From contig NZ_RCTZ02000009.1 in assembly GCF_003667315.2 (NCBI RefSeq), positions 111,057 to 175,056 on the forward strand: a stretch of DNA of 64,000 nucleotides, written 5' to 3'. The notes beneath the pieces were generated by a model that saw only the letters and a list, made by a program, of their open reading frames with translations, searched no databases and was not told the DNA's origin. Origin of the DNA: Tropicibacter alexandrii (lineage in GTDB: Bacteria; Pseudomonadota; Alphaproteobacteria; Rhodobacterales; Rhodobacteraceae). Positions 1 through 9,109 of the stretch are shown piece after piece. The number at the start of each line of letters is the position of its first letter. The first letter of the stretch is position 1. A program made the translations under genes and the position numbers.

Positions 1-869
1 GCGTAGGAATCTTGGTTTGCAACTTTTCTTGCCAAGTATTCGGGCCGTGAAACAAAGCGTTTATGTCTTCCAGGGGGAATGGCGTAGAGGTCACCGGTTT
101 CGTGGTCAGGGGGGCAGAAGGAATGGTTGCCGTTTTCATCCTCCGTTTCGAAGTAACAGGCTAACAAATCCAGTTCACTGTTCGCCAATAGAATTAATGG
201 TTGGCGAAAAGCTTGTTCGCGATGCCTCAGGTACGAAACGAAATCACTTACAGTGTCGAGTTCATCAAGAACGGTATCGAGGCTAGTTCGGTCAAATACA
301 TGTATGAAAGTCCCATCAGGCGCGATGTCCCCAATAAAGAAAGGCATGCAGTTTGAGCCATCTTTAGGGGCGTGAGCGTCCCCCTTTATTTCAGGGGAAA
401 GAAAAAATGTCCCTTTTTCGTCATCACGATGCTGTTTGGCGGCGTCTTCTGCGCCGATAGCGACAGCAATACCGTGAACACGGCGTGCGTTGGCGGGCGG
501 TAGGGCAATTGGCAATCTATGTTTGCAATCTTTATCAGTAAATACGCGATCAGGAAATTCAGTTAGCCAGCGCTCTGCGCCTCTAATTTGTTGCGCCGAC
601 TTTTGTACCGCACTCTTGTACCATCTTTTCCAGCTGACTTCGATATCTTCGTGCGGTTTCCACTCAATATATTTGTCGCTAAAAATTAAGACATCATCGC
701 CAAATGTTACCAGAAGATCACAAATCTCTTTGCCATCTCCGCTTTTGTGGCCGCGCTTGTCACTGTAAATGTTTGGGTAGCACCAGAGGTCAAGGAAAGT
801 GCGCTCTGCAATTTTCTGGAGATACCGCTCGCTATCTGTGACCCCTGTACCTCGGTGAACTGTCGCCAC
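1..869 (-). CDS. Uncharacterised protein, possible PD-(D/E)XK-like nuclease fold (3' end outside window)
   Basis: An open frame runs on the minus strand from a GTG at 869 to the window edge without a stop (289 codons seen). An in-frame TAA lies just upstream at about 886-884, so the start must be near; GTG at 869 follows a GGGGA stretch. The protein has a conserved-looking N-terminal block with GKEICDLLV followed by DDVLIFSDK, which resembles the core of a PD-(D/E)XK nuclease fold with Ser in place of the usual acidic residue of the E-x-K. I recall it as a widespread uncharacterised family, not one with a known role. Base composition is clearly lower in GC than the neighbours and codon use is mixed, suggesting lateral transfer. 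Function unknown; the nuclease link is an inference. Confidence 0.75.
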   Translation of the reverse strand, partial: MATVHRGTGVTDSERYLQKIAERTFLDLWCYPNIYSDKRGHKSGDGKEICDLLVTFGDDVLIFSDKYIEWKPHEDIEVSWKRWYKSAVQKSAQQIRGAERWLTEFPDRVFTDKDCKHRLPIALPPANARRVHGIAVAIGAEDAAKQHRDDEKGTFFLSPEIKGDAHAPKDGSNCMPFFIGDIAPDGTFIHVFDRTSLDTVLDELDTVSDFVSYLRHREQAFRQPLILLANSELDLLACYFETEDENGNHSFCPPDHETGDLYAIPPGRHKRFVSRPEYLARKVANQDSY

Positions 870-981
870 TTCGTCCCCATTCGATTACTGCACCTAACAG
901 TTCAATAGGCGACCAAACGTAGTGGTTGTCTAGGGATTTCAAGTCGCAAGCGAATTTCTACCGCCGCGGATGATCTTGAAC

Positions 982-2145
982 TCACCCCCAATCCCCCGAA
1001 AACCCCTTCGGCACCATCAGGATATCCCGGTCCACGCCGTTGATATCCCGGTGGCCGCAGAGGGCCATGGACATGTCCAGCTCCTTGTGGATGACCTCCA
1101 GCGCCTTTGTCACCCCGGCTTCGCCCATGGCGCCCAGACCGTAGACATAGGCTCGGCCGATCCATGTGCCCTTGGCCCCCATGGCCACGGCCTTGAGCAC
1201 GTCTTGGCCCGAGCGGATGCCGCTGTCGAGGTGGACTTCGATCTTGTCGCCGACGGCGTCCATGATGGGCTCCAGCGCGCGGATGCTGGAGAGCGCGCCG
1301 TCGAGTTGCCGCCCGCCGTGGTTCGACACGACGATGGCGTCGGCGCCGACATTGCAGGCCTCCAAAGCGTCGCGGGGGTCGATGATGCCCTTGATGATGA
1401 GCGGGCCGTCCCACATCTTGCGGAACTGGCGGATGCGGTCCCAGTCGAGGCTTTGGTCAAAGCTCTTGTTCGTCCATTCGCCCAGCGAGGAGGGGTCGGA
1501 GACGCCCTTGGCATGGCCGACGATATTGCCGAAGAAGCGCCGCTTGGTGCCGAGCATCTCAAGGCCCCACGGCACCTTGGTCATCATGTTGGCGATGGAT
1601 TTCGGGGTCAGCTTGGGCGGGGCGGAGAGGCCGTTCTTGAGGTCCTTGTGGCGCTGGCCCAAGAGTTGCAGGTCGACGGTGATGACGGCGGCGGAGCATT
1701 TGGCGTCGCGCGCGCGGTCGAAGAGCCGCTGCATGAAGTCGTCATCCTTGAGGGTGTAGACCTGCATCCAGAAGGGTTTGTCGGTGTTCGACGCCACGTC
1801 CTCGATGGAACAGATGGACATGGTCGACAGGCAGAAGGGGACGCCGAATTTGTTGGCGGCTTTGGCGGCTTTGATCTCGCCATCCGCCGACTGCATGCCG
1901 GTGAGGCCGACGGGGGCGAGGGCGACGGGCATGGCGACGTCCTGGCCGATGAGTTGGGTCTTGGTCGAGCGGTTGGCCATGTCGATGGCGACGCGCTGGC
2001 GCAGGTAGATCTGGTCGAAATCGGTGACATTCTCGCGGAAGGTCTGTTCGGACCAAGAGCCGCTTTCGCAGTAATCGTAGAACATCTTGGGGACGCGGCG
2101 TTTGTAGATGCGCTTGAGGTCCTCGATATTGGTGATCACGGGCAT
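982..2145 (-). CDS. lldD: FMN-dependent L-lactate dehydrogenase / alpha-hydroxy-acid dehydrogenase
   Basis: 387 residues, full length for the family of FMN-dependent alpha-hydroxy-acid dehydrogenases. These oxidise L-lactate (or a related 2-hydroxy acid) to the keto acid and pass electrons to the respiratory chain at the inner face of the membrane. The FMN-binding LAPVG segment is at 77-81 and the active-site block SNHGGRQLDG at 274-283 carries the catalytic His276 followed by the substrate-binding Arg279; Lys252 lies in the preceding strand. The start ATG at 2145 gives the standard N-terminus. It stands alone, divergent from the H-NOX gene, with an inverted repeat at 2167-2189 just upstream that could bind a GntR-type regulator. 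Lactate is the likeliest substrate, but glycolate or mandelate relatives cannot be excluded. Confidence 0.92.
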   Translation of the reverse strand: MPVITNIEDLKRIYKRRVPKMFYDYCESGSWSEQTFRENVTDFDQIYLRQRVAIDMANRSTKTQLIGQDVAMPVALAPVGLTGMQSADGEIKAAKAANKFGVPFCLSTMSICSIEDVASNTDKPFWMQVYTLKDDDFMQRLFDRARDAKCSAAVITVDLQLLGQRHKDLKNGLSAPPKLTPKSIANMMTKVPWGLEMLGTKRRFFGNIVGHAKGVSDPSSLGEWTNKSFDQSLDWDRIRQFRKMWDGPLIIKGIIDPRDALEACNVGADAIVVSNHGGRQLDGALSSIRALEPIMDAVGDKIEVHLDSGIRSGQDVLKAVAMGAKGTWIGRAYVYGLGAMGEAGVTKALEVIHKELDMSMALCGHRDINGVDRDILMVPKGFSGDWG

Positions 2146-2166
2146 GGCGGGACTCGCTTTGGTCGA

Positions 2167-2189
2167 ATTGGTAAGGTCTGGTTACCAAT
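2167..2189. promoter_or_regulatory. Candidate GntR/FadR-type operator upstream of lldD
   Basis: Perfect 8-bp inverted repeat ATTGGTAA / TTACCAAT with a 7-nt spacer, ending 22 bp before the lldD start. FadR-subfamily regulators such as LldR bind TGGT...ACCA type sites, so this is a plausible lactate-responsive operator. No GntR gene is adjacent. Confidence 0.4.
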
Positions 2190-2284
2190 GCCACGGGTTG
2201 GCGGGAATGTCCCGAAGAATTTTGTGTTTAAGGGCTGGTTCACCGGTTGGCGCTAGGGTGCGAGGGCTGATCCGGGGGTTTGAG

Positions 2285-2824
2285 ATGAAGGGCATGGTTT
2301 TCACGGAACTGCTGGCGATGGCAGAGCAGGCGGTGGGCGAGGATGTGGTGGATGAGGTGCTGGACGGGTTGGACCTGGACAGCGGCGGGGCCTATACGGC
2401 GGTGGGCAGCTATCCGTGCAGCGAGTTGTTCGCGATCGTGGGGGCGCTGAGCGACCGGACGGGGATCGATGCGGGCGAATTGCAGCGGCAGTTCGGGCAT
2501 TGGGTGTTTCGAACGTTCGAGCAGGGCTATCCGCAGTTCTTCGCGGACAAAGCGGGCGCGCTGGAGATGCTGGAGGCGATCGAGGGGCAGGTGCATGTGG
2601 AGGTACGCAAACTGTACCCGGATGCGGAACTGCCGACCTTTGCAACGCGGATGCTGGAGGAGGGCGGGCTGGAAATGCAGTACCGCTCTGACAGGCCGCT
2701 GGTGGCGTTTTGTCACGGTCTGGTCGAGGCCTGCGTGGCGCATTTCGACCGCCCGATGCAGATCACCCGGACCGGCGGGGCCGATGGCCGCGAGGCGCTG
2801 TTCGTCATCCGGGAGGTCCGGTGA
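2285..2824 (+). CDS. hnoX: H-NOX heme nitric-oxide-binding sensor protein
   Basis: 179 residues, the normal size of a stand-alone bacterial H-NOX domain. The family signature is present in order: proximal heme ligand His104, then Pro117 (H-x12-P), then the YxSxR heme-propionate motif at Tyr133-Ser135-Arg137. Such proteins bind NO (and sometimes O2) through ferrous heme in the cytoplasm and switch a partner kinase or cyclase. The start at 2285 gives the canonical MKGMVF N-terminus. The stop overlaps the GTG start of the kinase gene (GTGA), so the two are translationally coupled and very probably form one NO-sensing unit. Whether it excludes O2 depends on the distal pocket, which cannot be judged from motifs alone. 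Confidence 0.9.
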   Translation: MKGMVFTELLAMAEQAVGEDVVDEVLDGLDLDSGGAYTAVGSYPCSELFAIVGALSDRTGIDAGELQRQFGHWVFRTFEQGYPQFFADKAGALEMLEAIEGQVHVEVRKLYPDAELPTFATRMLEEGGLEMQYRSDRPLVAFCHGLVEACVAHFDRPMQITRTGGADGREALFVIREVR

Positions 2825-4191
2825 CCAACCTGCCCCCCGGCGACGACCGCGTCTCGCGCAGGCGCTACGCGCGCGAACGCTCTGCCCGGCAAGAGGCCGA
2901 GCGCTTGCTGGAAGAGCGGGCGCTGGCGCTGTTCCACGCCAATGCAGAGCTGAAACGTCAGGCGGAAACGCTCGAAGAGGCGGTCAGGCGCCGCACAGAG
3001 GAACTCGAAGCCGCGAAGCAGGCGGCGGAAAAGGCCAGCGCCGCCAAAAGCGCCTTTCTCGCCATGATCAGCCACGAAATCCGCACCCCGCTCAACGGGG
3101 TTCTGGGCATGGCGACGGCGCTTGCGGATACCGAGCTGGAGCCGAACCAGCGCGATATGCTCGACGTCATCGTGTCCTCGGGCAATGGCTTGCTGGCGCT
3201 GTTGAACGACGTGCTCGACCTGTCCAAGATCGAGGCCCGCCGCCTGACGCTGGAAACCATCGAATTCGATCCCAACCAGCTCATGGACGAGGTCGTCGCG
3301 CTGCACCGCGCCAATGCCGCGGAAAAGGGGTTGGACCTGCTGATCGCGGGCCATCTGCCACAGGGGCGCTGGCGCGGCGACCCCAACCGTTTGCGGCAGG
3401 TGGTGTCGAACCTACTGTCGAACGCGGTGAAATTCACCGCCTGTGGCCATGTCTCGCTCGACCTGCGGATGATCGGCGACCGGCTGGAGGTGGCCGTCAG
3501 CGATACCGGCGCGGGCGTGCCGGAGGAGACGCGCCCGAAACTGTTCAAGCCGTTCTCGCAGGCCGATACCTCGATCACGCGGGAATTCGGCGGCACCGGG
3601 CTGGGGCTGGCGATCTCGCGCCGGATCTGTCGGATGATGGGCGGCGACCTGACCTTTCACCCGGCGCCGGGGGGCGGCGCGTGTTTCGTGGCGACGGCTC
3701 ATCTGCTGCCACTCCGGTCGGGGGCGGCGGCAGGACCGGACAGGGCCTGTCCCTATCAGCGCGTGCTGACCGAGCGCCGCTGGCGCATTCTGGCCGCCGA
3801 GGATGGCGCGACGAACCGCAAGGTGCTGGACCTGCTGCTGCGTCCGCTCGACCTTGATCTGAGCATGGCGGTGAACGGGGCCGAGGCGGTCGCGGCGCAT
3901 CGCGCCACGCCGTTCGACCTGATCCTGATGGATGTGAATATGCCGGTGATGGACGGGCTGCAGGCAGCGGATGCGATCCGCGCGGCGGAGCGCGCGGAGG
4001 GGCTGCCCCGCGTGCCGATCATCGCGCTGACCGCCAACGCGATGACCCACGAGGTGTCGGATTACAGCCGCCACGGCATCGACGCGCATGTGTCCAAACC
4101 CGTCCGGCGCGAGGAGTTGGCGCAGGCCATGGCGATGCAGCTTTGCGTCAGGCTGCGGGCGCGCGTCGAGGACCGCCCTCAGGCGGAGTGA
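2821..4191 (+). CDS. Hybrid sensor histidine kinase, H-NOX-associated (HnoK-like)
   Basis: 456 residues from the GTG at 2821, which overlaps the stop of the H-NOX gene. Domain order: charged coiled coil (about 18-75) with no membrane segment, HisKA with the H-box [10 protein letters not shown] (about 84-93), HATPase with N-box [14 protein letters not shown] and [10 protein letters not shown], then a C-terminal receiver with phospho-acceptor Asp in [13 protein letters not shown] and the conserved Lys in SKPVRR. A soluble hybrid kinase beside H-NOX matches the NO-responsive HnoK arrangement, in which NO-bound H-NOX inhibits autophosphorylation. No Hpt protein or output regulator lies next to it, so the phosphorelay target is outside the immediate locus. 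Its 3' end overlaps that of trpA by 13 bp in convergent orientation. Confidence 0.9.
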   Translation: MTNLPPGDDRVSRRRYARERSARQEAERLLEERALALFHANAELKRQAETLEEAVRRRTEELEAAKQAAEKASAAKSAFLAMISHEIRTPLNGVLGMATALADTELEPNQRDMLDVIVSSGNGLLALLNDVLDLSKIEARRLTLETIEFDPNQLMDEVVALHRANAAEKGLDLLIAGHLPQGRWRGDPNRLRQVVSNLLSNAVKFTACGHVSLDLRMIGDRLEVAVSDTGAGVPEETRPKLFKPFSQADTSITREFGGTGLGLAISRRICRMMGGDLTFHPAPGGGACFVATAHLLPLRSGAAAGPDRACPYQRVLTERRWRILAAEDGATNRKVLDLLLRPLDLDLSMAVNGAEAVAAHRATPFDLILMDVNMPVMDGLQAADAIRAAERAEGLPRVPIIALTANAMTHEVSDYSRHGIDAHVSKPVRREELAQAMAMQLCVRLRARVEDRPQAE

Positions 4192-4970
4192 GCACCGTCT
4201 GCCAGCCCCTTGACGAAGGACAGCACATCCGCCGGGGACTTGCCCGCGGCGATCTCGGCCACGATGGCGGAGCCCACGACGCAGCCATCGGCGACGGACG
4301 CGATCTCGCGCGCGGTGTCGGGGGTGCGCACGCCGAAACCGACGATGATCGGCAGGTCGGTATGGGCCTTCATCCGGGCCACTTCCGGGCCAACATCGGT
4401 GGCCTGCGCGGCGGCGGCCCCGGTGATGCCAGTGATCGAGACGTAATAGACGAAGCCCGAGGTGTTGGTCAGCACCTTTGGCAGGCGCTTGTCATCGGTG
4501 GTGGGCGTGGCAAGGCGGATGAAGTTCAGACCGGCCTTTTGCGCGGGAATGCACAGCTCGTCATCCTCCTCGGGGGGCAGGTCGACGATGATCAGCCCGT
4601 CGATCCCGGCTTCCTTCGCGTCGGTCAGGAATTGATCCACGCCGTGGGAGTAGATCGGGTTGTAGTAGCCCATCAGCACGATCGGGGTGGTGTCATCGTC
4701 CGCGCGGAAGTCGCGCACCATTTGCAGCGTCTTGTTCAGCGTCATGCCGCCATCGAGCGCGCGCTGCCCGGCCAGCTGGATCGTCGGCCCATCGGCCATC
4801 GGATCGGTGAAGGGCAGGCCCAGTTCGATCACGTCGACACCGGCGCCCGGCAGGCCCTTCATCACTTCGAGCGAGGTCGTGATGTCCGGATCGCCCGCCA
4901 TGATGTAGCTGACAAAGGCCTTTTTGCCTTCTGCGCGCAATTGGGCGAACTTGGCGTCGATACGAGTCAT
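4179..4970 (-). CDS. trpA: Tryptophan synthase alpha chain
   Basis: 263 residues, full length. TrpA cleaves indole-3-glycerol phosphate to indole and glyceraldehyde 3-phosphate and passes indole to TrpB through a tunnel in the alpha2beta2 complex. The catalytic Glu49 (VIELGLPF) and Asp60 ([10 protein letters not shown]) sit at the standard positions. The phosphate-binding GFGVR segment is also present. trpB is not beside it, which is usual when trpA is unlinked in some Rhodobacteraceae. Transcribed alone, convergent with the hybrid kinase gene. Confidence 0.96.
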   Translation of the reverse strand: MTRIDAKFAQLRAEGKKAFVSYIMAGDPDITTSLEVMKGLPGAGVDVIELGLPFTDPMADGPTIQLAGQRALDGGMTLNKTLQMVRDFRADDDTTPIVLMGYYNPIYSHGVDQFLTDAKEAGIDGLIIVDLPPEEDDELCIPAQKAGLNFIRLATPTTDDKRLPKVLTNTSGFVYYVSITGITGAAAAQATDVGPEVARMKAHTDLPIIVGFGVRTPDTAREIASVADGCVVGSAIVAEIAAGKSPADVLSFVKGLADGAHSA

Positions 4971-5038
4971 GGCGGTCTCCGGTTTCAGTCCTAGGTCTGT
5001 TGCCGGAAGCGGCCGGGAAAATCAATGGGAGGAATGAG

Positions 5039-5922
5039 ATGCGTATTCTGTTCACGGGTGGTGCGGGCAAGGCCGGGCGGCACGTGGTGCCCTATCTGGT
5101 GGCGCAGGGGCACCGGGTGCTGAACCTCGATCTGGTGCCGTTGGAGGCCGAGGGGGTGGACAACCTTGTGGTCGATCTGACCGATCCGGGGCAGGTCTTC
5201 AGCGCGATGATGAGCTATGCGGGCTTCGACGAGCTGGAGCCGGGCACCGGGATGCCAAGGTTTGACGCGGTGGTGCATTTCGCCGCCGTGCCGGCATCCT
5301 GCTGAAACCCGATTGCGAGACGTTCCGGGTGAACACGCTGTCGACCTACAACATCATGGAGGCGGCGGTGAAATTCGGCATCCGCAAGGTGATCTTTGCC
5401 TCGTCCGAGACGACCTATGGCGTTTGTTTCGCCGATGGCGAGGTGAAGCCGGATTACGTGCCGGTGGATGAGGATCACCCCACCGTGCCGCATGATGCCT
5501 ACGCCATGTCCAAGGTCTGCAACGAGGCCACGGGGCGGTCCTTTCAGGCGCGCACCGGGGCGGATATCTACGGTCTGCGGATCAACAACGTGATCGAGCC
5601 GCACGAATATGCGCAGAACTTCCCGGCCTTCATGGACAATCCGGCGCTGCGGCGGCGCAACATCTTTGCCTATATCGACGTGCGCGATCTGGGGCAGATG
5701 GTGGAGCGGTGTCTGCAGACCGACGGGCTGGGCTACGAGGTGTTCAACGTCTCGAATGACGACATGTCGGTGGGGATTTCCTCGTCCGAGGTGAGGGAGC
5801 GATTCTATCAGGGCGTGCCAGTGCGGCGCGAGATGGGCCCGGATGAGACCTTCTATGCCAATGACAAGGCCAAGCGGCTGCTGGGGTTCGCCCCGAAACA
5901 TTCGTGGCGCGAGGTTTTGTGA
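5039..5922 (+). pseudogene. NAD-dependent epimerase/dehydratase, interrupted by a -1 frameshift
   Basis: Two frames together give one complete extended short-chain dehydrogenase. The first part (from ATG 5039, after a good GGGAGG site) has the Rossmann motif FTGGAGKAG and ends in HFAAVP then a premature TGA at about 5302. The second frame resumes with LLKPDCETFR and holds the catalytic SSETTYG serine region and the YAMSK tyrosine-lysine pair. Relatives read AAVPRILxKPD here, so a single base is missing at about 5291-5294 (CCGGC for expected CCGCGC). No other damage is visible, so this is either a very recent inactivation or a sequencing error. If intact it would be a sugar or nucleotide-sugar epimerase/dehydrogenase of unknown substrate. 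Confidence 0.8.
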
Positions 5923-5998
5923 CAGTTTCTTGACACGGCTCAAGGCGGGGGCTGCGGCGATGTGACAGACTCGGGGGCGAAACAGGAAAGGAGAGCGC

Positions 5999-6973
5999 AT
6001 GCCCGAAGATACCAGCCCCCAGATCGAGGCCGTTGAGGCCATTCCCGCCGCCCCCGACGCGACCGACGCCGCCGACGCGGTGATCGCCGCGCCGCAGCCC
6101 CTGCGCAAGCCGCACACGCCCACGCCCGACGAAATCCGCCGCGCCTTCGAGACCGGCGAATACCCCTATGACGTGAAGCTGTCGCGCCGGTCCTATGAGC
6201 GGGAGAAGGCGCGGCTTCAGGCAGAGCTGCTGAAGGTGCAGCTTTGGGCGCAGGAGACCGGGCAGAAATTCGTGCTGCTCTTCGAGGGGCGCGATGCGGC
6301 GGGCAAGGGCGGCACGATCAAGCGCTTTACCGAGCATCTCAACCCGCGCAATGCCCGCGTCGTGGCGCTGAACAAGCCCACGGACGAGGAACGCGGGCAG
6401 TGGTATTTCCAGCGCTACATCCAGCACCTGCCGACCAGCGGCGAGATCGTGCTGTATGACCGATCGTGGTACAACCGCGCGGGCGTCGAGCGGGTGATGG
6501 GGTTTTGCGAGCCCAACGATTACCTCGAATTCATGCGCCAGACCCCGGATCTGGAACGGATGCTGGTGCGCTCGGGCATCCGGCTTTACAAATACTGGTT
6601 CTCGGTCACGCAGGACGAACAGAAGGCGCGCTTTGACAGCCGCGAGACCGACCCGCTGAAACAGTGGAAGCTGTCGCCCATCGACAAGGCGAGCCTCGGC
6701 AAGTGGGACGACTATACCGAGGCGAAGGAGGCGATGTTCTTCTACACCGACACCGCCGATGCGCCGTGGACGGTGATCAAGTCGAACGACAAGAAGCGCG
6801 CAAGGCTGAATTGCATGCGGCATTTCCTGTCGACGGTGGACTATCCCGGCAAGGACCACAGGATCGCCAAGCCCGCCGATCCGCTGATCGTGGGGGGCGC
6901 GAACCACGTGATCCACCGCTCCGAGCATATCCTCGGCACGGCGCTGCACCCCGATACGCGCAAGGCGACCTGA
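5999..6973 (+). CDS. ppk2: Polyphosphate kinase 2
   Basis: 324 residues, a one-domain PPK2. These cytosolic enzymes transfer phosphate between polyphosphate and nucleoside diphosphates. Walker A EGRDAAGKGGT at about 96-106 and the Walker B/lid block YDRSWYNRAGVERVMGF are intact, and a disordered Ala/Pro-rich leader of about 40 residues precedes the core. The start at 5999 follows GGAAAGGAGAG. It is monocistronic, between the broken epimerase and a convergent DUF2461 gene. Substrate preference (GDP or ADP) cannot be read from motifs. Confidence 0.93.
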   Translation: MPEDTSPQIEAVEAIPAAPDATDAADAVIAAPQPLRKPHTPTPDEIRRAFETGEYPYDVKLSRRSYEREKARLQAELLKVQLWAQETGQKFVLLFEGRDAAGKGGTIKRFTEHLNPRNARVVALNKPTDEERGQWYFQRYIQHLPTSGEIVLYDRSWYNRAGVERVMGFCEPNDYLEFMRQTPDLERMLVRSGIRLYKYWFSVTQDEQKARFDSRETDPLKQWKLSPIDKASLGKWDDYTEAKEAMFFYTDTADAPWTVIKSNDKKRARLNCMRHFLSTVDYPGKDHRIAKPADPLIVGGANHVIHRSEHILGTALHPDTRKAT

Positions 6974-6995
6974 CGCGCAATCGACACTGGCTGGC

Positions 6996-7631
6996 CTATA
7001 GCGCCAGCCAGTCCATCAGCGGGGCGCGGTCCTCGATCTCGGTGCGCAAGAGCGCCTCGGGGTCGGCGGTCAGCGCGTCTTCCAACCCGTCATGCCAAGC
7101 CACCAGCCCCTTGTGGCGCAACAGCGCCTCGCGCGGGTGGTCGGCGGGGTAGGGGGCGGGGACGCGCTTGAGCGCAGGCGGGTCGATGCGCCAGTCGTGA
7201 TCGGCGATCACCGCCGCCAACGTCTCGCCCTCGGGGCCTGCCACCTTGGCGCGGTAGCGATCCAGTTGCCCAGCCTCGAACCCCATCACGCCCGCGCCGA
7301 AGGTCGCGTAATCCGGCGAGATCCCCAGCATCCAGGCCCGCCCGTCGGGCAGCGACCACATCATGTGCAGATGCGTGTGATAGGGCGTCTTGTCCTCGGA
7401 AAAACGCACGTCGCGATGCGGGCGAAAGAGCTTGGTCCGCACCGCGTGGCCCTGCGCCAACTCCATCCAGCGGGCCAGATCGGCCAGCAGCTTTTCCGCC
7501 GGGCGTTTGAGATAGCTGTCATAGTCGGATTTGCGCGCAGTGAACCAGTCACGCGTATTCTGTTCGGCAAGCTCCGACAGAAAGGCGCGCGCATCCGGCA
7601 AAAGGCGTTTCAGATCAATCGCTTCGGGCAT
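6996..7631 (-). CDS. DUF2461 (TIGR02453) family protein
   Basis: 211 residues matching the DUF2461 family, recognisable from NTRDWFTARKSDYD near the N-terminus, KLFRPHRDVRFSEDKTPYHTH in the middle (Arg/Asp-rich conserved core) and PDYATFGAGVMGF. The family is widespread and has no established function. It is soluble, with no signal peptide. It lies alone on the minus strand, convergent with ppk2 and divergent from the MATE gene. I can offer no specific role. Confidence 0.85.
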   Translation of the reverse strand: MPEAIDLKRLLPDARAFLSELAEQNTRDWFTARKSDYDSYLKRPAEKLLADLARWMELAQGHAVRTKLFRPHRDVRFSEDKTPYHTHLHMMWSLPDGRAWMLGISPDYATFGAGVMGFEAGQLDRYRAKVAGPEGETLAAVIADHDWRIDPPALKRVPAPYPADHPREALLRHKGLVAWHDGLEDALTADPEALLRTEIEDRAPLMDWLAL

Positions 7632-7750
7632 GAAATCGTCCTGGGGTCTTCTGCCCCGTGGACATCATAGCATTTTTTGCGGGCAAATGCGCGTGTCGTC
7701 GGGGCAGACCTGCTTGCCAAGGCAAGAGGGCGCCGATACCCCTTGGCGCG

Positions 7751-9109
7751 ATGGCTGAACGGATGACATATGGCGGGCATGCCCGCGCGGTGCTGGGCCT
7801 TGGCCTGCCCCTGATCGGCGGCCATCTGGCGCAACTGGCCATCGGCATGACCGACACGGTCATGATGGGCTGGTACGGGGTGCCGGAACTGGCGGCGCTG
7901 ACGCTGGCGGGGTCGCTGTTCTTCACGCTGTTCCTGTTCGGGTCGGGTTTTGCCTGGGCGATCATGCCGATGGTGGCGACCTTCGCCGCACGTGGCGAGA
8001 CGGTGCAGGTGCGCCGGGCCACGCGCATGGCGCTGTGGCTGTCGATCCTGTATTTCGTGGTGATGATGCCTTTGCTGTGGTGGTCGGGCCCGTTGTTGGA
8101 GCTGTTGGGCCAGACGCCCGAGCTGTCGGCGCTGGCGCAGACCTATCTGCGCATCGCGGGCTTCGGCATGCTGCCGGCGTTGGGCGTCATGGTGATGAAG
8201 AACTACCTCGCCGGGTTGGAGCATACCCGCGTGGTGCTGTGGGTCACGGTGGCGGCGGCGGTCGGCAACGTGGCGATGAACTACGCGCTGGTCTTCGGCA
8301 ATTGGGGTGCGCCCGAACTGGGGATCGCGGGGGCGGCCATCGCTTCGGTCTTCGTGCAGCTGGTGTCGATGGCGCTGATCGTGGCCTATGCGCTGCGGGT
8401 CCTGCCCGAGCACGCGCTGTTCCAACGCTTCTGGCGCCCGGATTGGGAGATGTTCGGGCAGGTCTTCCGGCTGGGCTGGCCGATCGGGCTGACGACGCTG
8501 GCTGAAGTGGCTTTGTTCGCAGGGGCCTCGGTGCTGATGGGGATGCTGGGGACGGTGCCGCTGGCGGCGCATGGCATCGTGATCCAAGTGGCGACGGCGA
8601 CCTTCATGATTCAGATGGGCCTGTCGAACGCGGCGACGGTGCGGGCGGGCAACGCGCTGGGGCGCGGCGACGCGCGGCACATGCTCGACGGGGCTCGGGT
8701 GGTGATGGTGATGGGGGCCGTGGGCGTGGCGGTGTCCATCGCGCTGTTCGTGCTGGCGCCCGAACTGGTGATCGGCCTGTTCGTCGACCCAGACGATCCG
8801 CAGCGCGCGGCAATCATCGCGGTGGGGCGGCAACTGATGCTGATCGCGGCGCTGTTCCAGCTGGCGGATGCGGTGCAGGTGCTGCATCTGGGCCTGCTGC
8901 GCGGGTTGCACGACACGCGCGTGCCGATGATCGTCGCCGCGTTCGCCTATTGGGGTGTGGGCATGCCCGCCGCCGCCGGGCTGATGTGGCTGGGCTGGGG
9001 CGGCGTCGGCGTCTGGCTGGGCCTGACCTTTGGCCTGACGGTGGCCGCGGTCGCGTTGGGGGTGCGGTTCTGGCGGCACGGGGCCGCCATGGTCGTCAGT
9101 CCACGTTGA
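7751..9109 (+). CDS. MATE family multidrug/metabolite efflux transporter
   Basis: 452 residues with about twelve hydrophobic helices in two homologous six-helix halves, as in NorM/DinF-type MATE antiporters. These export cationic compounds in exchange for Na+ or H+. The family segments LPLIGGHLAQLAIGMTDTVMMG at the N-terminus and WPIGLTTLAEVALF at the start of the second half are clear. I chose ATG 7751 (MAERMTYGG) because the upstream 31 codons in frame are Arg/Cys-rich and unlike a transporter leader. The 3' end overlaps the convergent VOC gene by 14 bp. The substrate cannot be inferred. Confidence 0.9.
   Translation: MAERMTYGGHARAVLGLGLPLIGGHLAQLAIGMTDTVMMGWYGVPELAALTLAGSLFFTLFLFGSGFAWAIMPMVATFAARGETVQVRRATRMALWLSILYFVVMMPLLWWSGPLLELLGQTPELSALAQTYLRIAGFGMLPALGVMVMKNYLAGLEHTRVVLWVTVAAAVGNVAMNYALVFGNWGAPELGIAGAAIASVFVQLVSMALIVAYALRVLPEHALFQRFWRPDWEMFGQVFRLGWPIGLTTLAEVALFAGASVLMGMLGTVPLAAHGIVIQVATATFMIQMGLSNAATVRAGNALGRGDARHMLDGARVVMVMGAVGVAVSIALFVLAPELVIGLFVDPDDPQRAAIIAVGRQLMLIAALFQLADAVQVLHLGLLRGLHDTRVPMIVAAFAYWGVGMPAAAGLMWLGWGGVGVWLGLTFGLTVAAVALGVRFWRHGAAMVVSPR

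Noticed and set aside
970..2256. Long open frame opposite lldD on the plus strand
   Set aside because: It lies wholly antisense to a clear FMN enzyme and its translation is His/Val/Asp-rich without a family; it is a by-product of high-GC codon use.
7610..9079. Long minus-strand frame opposite the MATE gene
   Set aside because: Translation is an extreme His/Gln/Arg mixture and mirrors the transporter codons; no ribosome site.
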